A stretch of 64,000 nt of DNA from Candidatus Saccharimonadota bacterium (GTDB taxonomy: Bacteria > Patescibacteriota > Saccharimonadia > Saccharimonadales > Saccharimonadaceae). Positions 58,987-64,000 of this stretch are shown piece by piece. The notes beneath the pieces are model-generated. The model made no database searches. It was not told where the DNA came from and saw only the letters and a list, made by a program, of their open reading frames with translations. The stretch's first letter is position 1; each line of letters opens with the position of its first letter. The translations under genes and the position numbers were made by a program. Location: the NCBI GenBank assembly GCA_905373835.1, contig CAJPUN010000001.1, positions 243,172-307,171 of the forward strand. The letters run 5' to 3'.

Positions 58987-59582
58987 AGCGTCGCCACGAG
59001 CGGGGTGATACGATCATTGAGGTGATGTTTGCCTTCGTGCTGTTTAGTATGGTGATTGTGGGGGCGTTTATGATTATGAACCAAGGTATGGCGCTGGCAC
59101 AGCGCTCGCTGGAGGTAACACAGGTGCGGCAGCAGATCGACTCGCAGGTGTTACTGATTCGGACTGCTCAGCAGGCGGTCAACCAGCAGCTGTGGGAGAC
59201 CATCAAAGGCAAGGTAGGTACGACCACGCCCATTACGCTGAGCGAGCTCGCTGAGAGCAACTGCCGCCTTTCGCCGGATACATTGCGGGGGCGCGGCGCA
59301 TTCTTTGTTGCGCCGCGGGCCGATGCGGCCACGGGCAAGCAGGTCATCCGTCTCTTCGAGCCGACCAATGCCAGCTACCAGCCCGAGCCCACGACCTACA
59401 GCAAGGTAGACTTTGGCAACGATCCGCGGGCGCAGGGGCTCTTCGTCCAGATCGTCAAGGCGGAGGGTGCCAACGCCAACCTCGCCTACGATGTGTATGT
59501 CTCTGCCTGCTGGCCCACCGTGGCGAGTGATAAGCCAATGACGATTGGTACCGTAACGAGGTTGTATGATGTGGCGCGCTAA
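58980..59582 (+). CDS. Type IV minor pilin 2 (PilV-like)
   Basis: 200 residues. Leader MLERRHERG, then DTIIEVMFAFVLFSMVIVGA; the residue after the cleavage Gly is Asp, not Phe, but Glu5 and the helix are normal. The C-terminal domain has two cysteines (SNCRLS and SACWPT). Overlap with the gene before (7 nt) and after (17 nt) suggests coupled translation. Its position in the cluster resembles PilV/PilI-type tip pilins. Confidence 0.85.
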   Translation: MLERRHERGDTIIEVMFAFVLFSMVIVGAFMIMNQGMALAQRSLEVTQVRQQIDSQVLLIRTAQQAVNQQLWETIKGKVGTTTPITLSELAESNCRLSPDTLRGRGAFFVAPRADAATGKQVIRLFEPTNASYQPEPTTYSKVDFGNDPRAQGLFVQIVKAEGANANLAYDVYVSACWPTVASDKPMTIGTVTRLYDVAR

Positions 59583-60318
59583 CAGAGGCAGAACACAGGG
59601 AGAGAAGCCGCGGCAGCACCTAGCACGGCAGGCCGCACGGCGCGGAGAGCTGGGCTTCACGCTCATCGAGCTACTACTGGCGATGAGCTTTCTCTCGGTG
59701 TTGCTCATTGCCATTACTACTTCCACGCTGCAGATCATTGGCCTGTATACGAAGGGGGTGACGCTCAAGTCGATCAACCTCGCAGGGCGCGATGTGGCCG
59801 ACTCCTTCCGGCGCGATGCTCTGGCCTCGGCAGATGGGATCCGCTATGTGTCGCCAGACAAAGGTGGTGGGCTGGGGCGTCTGTGCTTTGGTACGATGTC
59901 GTATGTGTGGAGCCCAGCCGCCAAGCTACAGCAAGGTAGTGCCGTCCGCTACCAAAACGACACACGCCAGGGTGATGTGCGCGGTGATATGATTGTCCTC
60001 GCCCGTGTGGCTGATGCCGGTGCGCAGTATTGCAACCCAACGGCTCGTGGCACGTACTCGACCGATGTATTTCTTAGCAAAGCAACGGAGCTGCTGGGCT
60101 CGCGCGAGGGGGATTTGGCGCTGCGCGATTTACAAATCAATCCCGTTATCGAATCGACCGAGGGCACGCACACCATCTACCGCCTCCGCTTCGTCATTGG
60201 CACCAACCAGCAAGATACGATCAACACCGCCAACCAGACCTGCAAACCGCCTACGAATGACAGTGCTAATTACAACTTCTGTGCCATTAATATTTTTGAG
60301 ACATTGATACAGGGGTAG
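59566..60318 (+). CDS. Type IV minor pilin 3 (PilW-like)
   Basis: 250 residues. A long basic leader of about 29 residues ends in ELG, then FTLIELLLAMSFLSVLLIAI with Glu5. A PilW/ComGF-like beta-rich domain follows (DVADSFRRDALASADGIRYV, YRLRFVIGTNQQDT). The long leader is unusual compared with the 6-9 residues of the other pilins. The ATG lies inside the gene before. Confidence 0.85.
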   Translation: MMWRANRGRTQGEKPRQHLARQAARRGELGFTLIELLLAMSFLSVLLIAITTSTLQIIGLYTKGVTLKSINLAGRDVADSFRRDALASADGIRYVSPDKGGGLGRLCFGTMSYVWSPAAKLQQGSAVRYQNDTRQGDVRGDMIVLARVADAGAQYCNPTARGTYSTDVFLSKATELLGSREGDLALRDLQINPVIESTEGTHTIYRLRFVIGTNQQDTINTANQTCKPPTNDSANYNFCAINIFETLIQG

Positions 60319-60319
60319 A

Positions 60320-61480
60320 ATGATGAGGTGGATGCAACAGCATAGCAACAAGCAGCGGCAGGCCGGTATGGTGTCGCTCTTTGTGGTGATGTTCTCGACT
60401 GTGTTGATTGCAGTGGTGACGGTGAGCTTTATCCGCCTGATGGTACAGGAGCAGCAGCGCGCCAGCAACAACGACCTTTCGCAGAGTGCCTACGACTCGG
60501 CGGTCGCTGGAGTAGAGGATGGCAAGCGTGTCATTCGTGCGGCTCTCAAGGGTAATGAGCGGGCTCGCCGCGCCATTGAGCAGCAGCGTTGCAACACCGT
60601 GGCAGCAGCTGGTGTGGTGTCGTCTGTTAGTGGTGAGACCACCATCAAGACGAGTAGTGGCAGCAGCACGCTTAACCAAGCCTACACCTGCGTCAAGATC
60701 GAGGCCAAGACCGAGGACGTCAAGCTTGACCTTGCAGAAGGGGAATCGACTGTTATCCCGTTGGTTGGTGCAGATGCCTTTGATAGTGTGCAGATCGAGT
60801 GGATGCGCAAGAAAAACAGCGACAACGAAGTTGCCTCCATTGAGACACCAACCTCTGGTGACCTCCGCTCGTTGCCACGCAAAGACCAGTGGAGCCCCAA
60901 CGCGCCAGCTCTTATCCGGGCGCAGGCTGTCTTGCCCACTAAGACAAGCGTCAGCCTAAGCGAGCTCGATAGCGCCCAGGTGTCGACCAACTTCTTGCGC
61001 CCCAGCATCATCACCGACAATGCGAACCCACTCACCATCCAACGCCCTGGCCTGCGCGCCAATAGCGATAGTGGTGCTCAGACGACCGTTAATGCTGTGC
61101 CGTGCTCCAACGCGCGCTACACTGGTGGTGGCTATGCCTGTCAGGCCGTTCTCCAAATGGCTGGTGGCGAGTCTGTACCAGCTGGCTCGCGTGTGGCGTT
61201 CTTGCGCGTGACCAGCCTGTACAAAGCCTCAGCAGTCAAGATCTCTCTCAAACGGGCAAGCAGCGTGACGAAATTCGACACCGTCCAGCCCGAAATCGAC
61301 TCTACCGGCCGGGCAGACACCATCTTTCGCCGCATCAAAAGCCGCGTCAATGTCGGCTTCAATACCAATGGCAGCTTCACCTTCCCGGAGCAAGGCGTCG
61401 ACATCACTGGCAGCCTCTGCAAAAACTTCTATGTCACCAACGATGAAGCAGGGCCACTGGGTACATCGTGTAATCCGTAG
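60320..61480 (+). CDS. PilX-like minor pilin 4
   Basis: 386 residues. The leader ends QRQAG, then MVSLFVVMFSTVLIAVVTVS. The residue at mature position 5 is Phe in place of Glu, as in PilX/GspK-like pilins thought to cap the fibre. AYDSAVAGVEDGKRVIRAAL matches the PilX N-terminal region. The large C-terminal domain (about 330 residues) with several cysteines is lineage-specific. The gene starts 1 nt after the previous stop and ends the pilin operon. Confidence 0.8.
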   Translation: MMRWMQQHSNKQRQAGMVSLFVVMFSTVLIAVVTVSFIRLMVQEQQRASNNDLSQSAYDSAVAGVEDGKRVIRAALKGNERARRAIEQQRCNTVAAAGVVSSVSGETTIKTSSGSSTLNQAYTCVKIEAKTEDVKLDLAEGESTVIPLVGADAFDSVQIEWMRKKNSDNEVASIETPTSGDLRSLPRKDQWSPNAPALIRAQAVLPTKTSVSLSELDSAQVSTNFLRPSIITDNANPLTIQRPGLRANSDSGAQTTVNAVPCSNARYTGGGYACQAVLQMAGGESVPAGSRVAFLRVTSLYKASAVKISLKRASSVTKFDTVQPEIDSTGRADTIFRRIKSRVNVGFNTNGSFTFPEQGVDITGSLCKNFYVTNDEAGPLGTSCNP

Positions 61481-61493
61481 AGAGTTCGTTTCA

Positions 61494-61541
61494 CGCTTAC
61501 CCTCCCTACACTCCCTCCGATGAAGTGTGGGAAGTGTGAGC
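61494..61541 (+). repeat. Collapsed copy of repeat family B
   Basis: GCTTACCCTCCCTACACTCC, then CTCCGAT, then GAAGTGTGGGAAGTGTGAGC. The ends pair but the two internal hairpins are missing, as at 53042-53097. Confidence 0.55.
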
Positions 61542-61638
61542 TAACGCAGCGTTCTCTTATCGTGTCTTATTTTCATACAAGATGCTACGACGAAGAGGGG
61601 AGAGACGATAAAATATAGAGTCTCACAATAATACTACT

Positions 61639-62580
61639 CTACCCCTGTTCTCTCCCGCTATGAAACTGCTCGAAGATGTCGCGCAGGTGTTGGTCGGTGA
61701 CGTGGGTGTAGACCTGCGTGGTGCTGATGTTACTGTGGCCGAGCATGCTCTGGACACTGCGCAGGTCGGCACCATTCATCAGTAGGTCGGTCGCGAAGCT
61801 GTGGCGCATAGTGTGGGGGCTGACGTGCTTGGTGATGCCAGCGAGGCGGGCATATTTGCCAATCATCGACTGCACGCTGCGTGTCGTGAGGCGGCGGAAG
61901 TCGCCACTGGTGTTTGTGGCACCGTGGTTGCGGCTATAACTGATGAAAAGCGGGTCAAGCGAATCATGCCGGGCGCTGAGGTAGGTCTCGATCTGCTCGG
62001 CGGCACGGCTGCTGACGAAGACCGGACGGTCTTTTTGGCCCTTACCACGCACCATGAACTCGCGGCGCTTGAGGTTGATATGGTCGCGATTGAGATTAAC
62101 CAGCTCCGAGACGCGCAGGCCACTGGAGAAGAGCAGCTCGATGATGGCTTTGTCGCGCAAGTTGGCTTCTTTGCCATCGCTTGGCACGGCATCAATCATC
62201 CGCTCCACTTCATCATAATGCAGAAAGGTGACTTGCCGCTTGTGTGTCTTGGGGAGCTCGATCTTGCTCGGCGAGAGGCTGGCGATGTCGCGCTTGGAGA
62301 GGTAGTTGAGGAAGCCACGCAGCGCGATGAGGTGGTAGCTCTGGGTGAGCATGCCGAGCTCCTCGCCATAGACGCTTTGGTAGCGATTGAGCCAGAGGCG
62401 GTAGCGCCGCACCAGCTCGGGTGTGATCTGATCGACCGTCAATTCAGCACCAGCAAACTCAACGAAGCGCTCGAGGTAGTGTTTGTAGTTCTCTGCTGTT
62501 TTGGATGATCGGCCGCGCTCCACCTCCATATATTCGATGAAGTCAATGATCAAATCTTGCATATAATAGTGCTGTGCCAT
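61639..62580 (-). CDS. xerC: Site-specific tyrosine recombinase XerC/XerD-like
   Basis: 313 residues. N-terminal SAM-like core-binding domain (DFIEYMEVERGRSSKTAENY), then the catalytic domain with Arg in SSGLRVSELVNL, Lys in RGKGQKDRPV, HTMRHSFATDLLMNGADLR (His-x-x-Arg), LGHSN and the nucleophile Tyr in TTQVYTHVT. It resolves chromosome dimers at dif, activated by FtsK, which is also in this window; many CPR genomes have a single Xer. ATG 62580 follows TATACT by 7 nt. I found no dif site. Confidence 0.93.
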   Translation of the reverse strand: MAQHYYMQDLIIDFIEYMEVERGRSSKTAENYKHYLERFVEFAGAELTVDQITPELVRRYRLWLNRYQSVYGEELGMLTQSYHLIALRGFLNYLSKRDIASLSPSKIELPKTHKRQVTFLHYDEVERMIDAVPSDGKEANLRDKAIIELLFSSGLRVSELVNLNRDHINLKRREFMVRGKGQKDRPVFVSSRAAEQIETYLSARHDSLDPLFISYSRNHGATNTSGDFRRLTTRSVQSMIGKYARLAGITKHVSPHTMRHSFATDLLMNGADLRSVQSMLGHSNISTTQVYTHVTDQHLRDIFEQFHSGREQG

Positions 62581-62587
62581 TTGCCAT

Positions 62588-62593
62588 AGTATA
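62588..62593 (-). promoter_or_regulatory. xer -10 box (leaderless type)
   Basis: TATACT on the minus strand, 7 nt before the ATG. Confidence 0.55.
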
Positions 62594-62673
62594 CCACAAT
62601 ATATAGACAGAGAGGTAGAGTATCAGGTGTCGGCAGGGGTATCGTATCTGACTATATGATTGTTTTTTAGCCA

Positions 62674-62784
62674 GCGCCGTAGCCTACTGGACCGAAAATG
62701 TTCCGGCCAGATTAGACGATAGAGCATACTCGCATATGGTATTGCTGGCCTCTAGATATTTTCGTGTCCAGTAAGCTACGGTGC
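62674..62784 (+). repeat. Repeat family A, copy A4 (complete)
   Basis: Outer arms 62674-62692 and 62766-62784 (CCGTAGCCTACTGGAC against GTCCAGTAAGCTACGG) pair over 19 positions with one mismatch and one wobble. The core CGAAAATGTTCCGGCCAGA and GCTGGCCTCTAGATATTTTC is conserved. The apical part differs from A2 and A3. Confidence 0.85.
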
Positions 62785-62866
62785 AATACACAGTTCTGGC
62801 ACCTTCCATTTTCGCGATCACTCACAATACGCTATAATACAAGCAAACCTAACAATAAGGAGCTTT

Positions 62867-63397
62867 ATGAGCGAAACAACAGCGGTGCCCAACAATAATA
62901 ATGTGCAAAAGACCTTGGTCGTCTTCAAGCCAGACGCTGTGCAGCGAGGGATTGTCGGCGAGATTTTGACCCGTTTTGAACGGGTGGGCCTCAAGATTGT
63001 GGCTGTCAAGATGATCGCTCCAACGCGCGATCATTACTACCGCCACTATGAGGAGATCGGCAAAATGGTGTCGCGCCGTGGCAAGCACGCCTTTGGGGTG
63101 ACGTTGGACTTTATGATGCAAGGGCCAGTTATTGCCATGGTGTTTGAGGGAGTAGAGGCTGTCAAGCTGGTGCGCAAGCTGGTGGGCCCCACCGAGCCAA
63201 TGGCTGCCGAGATGGGGACGATCCGCGGCGACTACTCGCACATGAGCTTTGGCTATGCCAACGACGAAGACAAGGGTGTGCCTAACCTCATCCACGCTTC
63301 GGGCAATCCCGAGGAAGCTGAGCAGGAGATCAATCACTGGTTCTCAGACGACGAAATCTATGAGTATCATGCATTGCACGAGAAGTTTACGCGCTAA
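62867..63397 (+). CDS. ndk: Nucleoside diphosphate kinase
   Basis: 176 residues against about 140 for common NDKs. TLVVFKPDAVQRGIVGEILTRFE opens the fold after a 15-residue polar tail. RPFF-type region and GPTEPMAAEMGTIRGDY follow, then a 14-residue insertion (HMSFGYANDEDKGV) before the active site NLIHASGNPEEAEQEI with the phosphorylated His. It balances NTP pools; the insertion and extended C-terminus match the longer archaeal/CPR form. AAGGAG precedes the ATG and TATAAT lies at about 62834. Confidence 0.93.
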   Translation: MSETTAVPNNNNVQKTLVVFKPDAVQRGIVGEILTRFERVGLKIVAVKMIAPTRDHYYRHYEEIGKMVSRRGKHAFGVTLDFMMQGPVIAMVFEGVEAVKLVRKLVGPTEPMAAEMGTIRGDYSHMSFGYANDEDKGVPNLIHASGNPEEAEQEINHWFSDDEIYEYHALHEKFTR

Positions 63398-63437
63398 GCG
63401 TTGATTTCTTGCGTATCTATGCTTTGATAAAGCCACT

Positions 63438-63491
63438 AACTCCTAGCGAGTGCTCCCATCATAGGGGAACGAGCGCCGCTAGGAGTTTTTA
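63438..63491 (+). terminator. Intrinsic terminator after ndk
   Basis: ACTCCTAGCG pairs with CGCTAGGAGT, enclosing an inner GCTCCC/GGGG hairpin, then TTTTT. Confidence 0.8.
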
Positions 63492-63674
63492 GTAAGAAAG
63501 GTAGGATAGTGTGCAAACGGCAATGGCAGTGCTTGTGGAGAGTTGGTTGTATCGACAATGAACCCACCGAGAGGGAATTGACCGTATGCGTGATCCACCT
63601 GGATCATATCAGAGATAGCCTTAGCTTACATAGTGATGGACTACAAACGAAAGACGACCATTTTCGCATTATAT

Positions 63675-63707
63675 AAATAAAAAATCCTCTTGACCTGTTG
63701 CAAGAGG
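63675..63707 (-). terminator. Intrinsic terminator of tRNA-Asp
   Basis: On the minus strand CCTCTTG pairs with CAAGAGG, followed by ATTTTTTATTT. Confidence 0.85.
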
Positions 63708-63725
63708 GTGTATCGTATCCAATAC

Positions 63726-63803
63726 TGGCGCGCTCGACCGGATTCGAACCGGCGATCTTCTCCGTGACAGGGAGACGTGATAGGCCATCTTCACTACGAG
63801 CGC
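63726..63803 (-). tRNA. tRNA-Asp (anticodon GTC)
   Basis: 78 nt with encoded CCA. Acceptor GCGCTCG pairs with CGAGCGC, anticodon stem TCTCC/GGAGA with loop CTGTCAC (anticodon GTC), T arm GCCGG-TTCGAAT-CCGGT. A terminator follows on the same strand. Confidence 0.95.
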
Positions 63804-63876
63804 ATAGGCTAGATCAATAGTAGCAGCAATTACCAAAAATCGCAAGAGGTTTGTAGAGGAATCGTCGAACCGTAGT

Positions 63877-64000
63877 CTCACCCTCCCCACTCCCTCCTCA
63901 GGAACACTATAAGGGTCGATACTTCCCAAGTATCGACCTCTTGATGCCAGGGCTGAAAACTCGTTATTACAACGAGTTTTCACACTCCATCGGATGAAGT
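63877..64000 (-). repeat. Repeat family B, copy B4 (runs to the window edge)
   Basis: Minus-strand copy. Hairpin 1 stem is GAAAACTCGTT with loop GTAAT, as in B1; hairpin 2 is GGTCGATACTTGGGAAGTATCGACC split as GGTCGATACTT and AAGTATCGACC. The start CTCACCCTCCCC is the outer arm; the other arm lies beyond position 64000. Confidence 0.85.

Noticed and set aside
41361..63980. CRISPR array
   Set aside because: The A and B repeats are far apart, differ in orientation and sequence, and are not separated by regular spacers. No cas genes are present.

Overview
The window looks like a chromosomal segment of a Candidatus Saccharibacteria (TM7) member or a close Patescibacteria/CPR relative. I infer this from gene content and not from a marker search. 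Indicators are a compact gene set, a type IV pilus locus whose assembly ATPase lacks the usual zinc cysteines, a family 4 uracil-DNA glycosylase without its iron-sulphur cysteines, RNase J, secreted proteins of no recognised family between housekeeping genes, and many promoters placed directly at the start codon. Coding DNA is moderately GC-rich. Two non-coding stretches are strikingly AT-rich.

Layout. 1-11 kb: end of truB, an aldose epimerase, rpsO, lone unrecognised genes, a membrane-anchored spherulin-4-like enzyme, pnp and a Pro/Gln-rich membrane protein. 11-21 kb: PadR regulator with an ABC exporter, UDG, a frameshifted methyltransferase, an Rrf2 regulator overlapping a YhgE/Pip membrane protein, and a membrane-anchored unknown. 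21-29 kb: RNase J, a 53-residue membrane protein, FtsK, prephenate dehydratase and an MFS transporter. 29-39 kb: rpsL-rpsG, then rpsF-ssb-rpsR-efp lying between two AT-rich gene-poor islands, then tlyA. 39-45 kb: CPBP protease, ychF and a large secreted protein. 45-61 kb: type IV pilus genes in three blocks (pilMNO-small protein-pilB-pilT-pilC; major pilin and prepilin peptidase; four minor pilins), with tRNA-Arg, a PH-domain protein and a foldase between them. 61-64 kb: XerC/D-type recombinase, ndk and tRNA-Asp.

The most novel signal is two families of dispersed intergenic repeats, here called A and B. They occur at about 24.3, 41.4-41.6, 52.0, 53.1, 55.0, 56.0, 56.3, 61.5, 62.7 and 63.9 kb. 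Each folds into hairpins whose stems differ in sequence between copies but stay complementary. No transposase is encoded nearby. They cluster around the pilus genes.

A second recurring feature is the promoter/start layout. At least fourteen genes have a -10 hexamer (TATAMT-like, often preceded by TG) only 6-9 nt before the start codon and no usable Shine-Dalgarno sequence, so leaderless mRNAs are predicted. Other genes, such as pnp, ssb, rpsL, ndk and the major pilin, have good AAGGAG-type sites. Pilus genes plus prepilin peptidase should build a surface fibre for attachment or twitching on a host cell. The spherulin-like enzyme, the 804-residue secreted protein, the foldase, the ABC exporter and YhgE/Pip are further candidates for cell-surface work.
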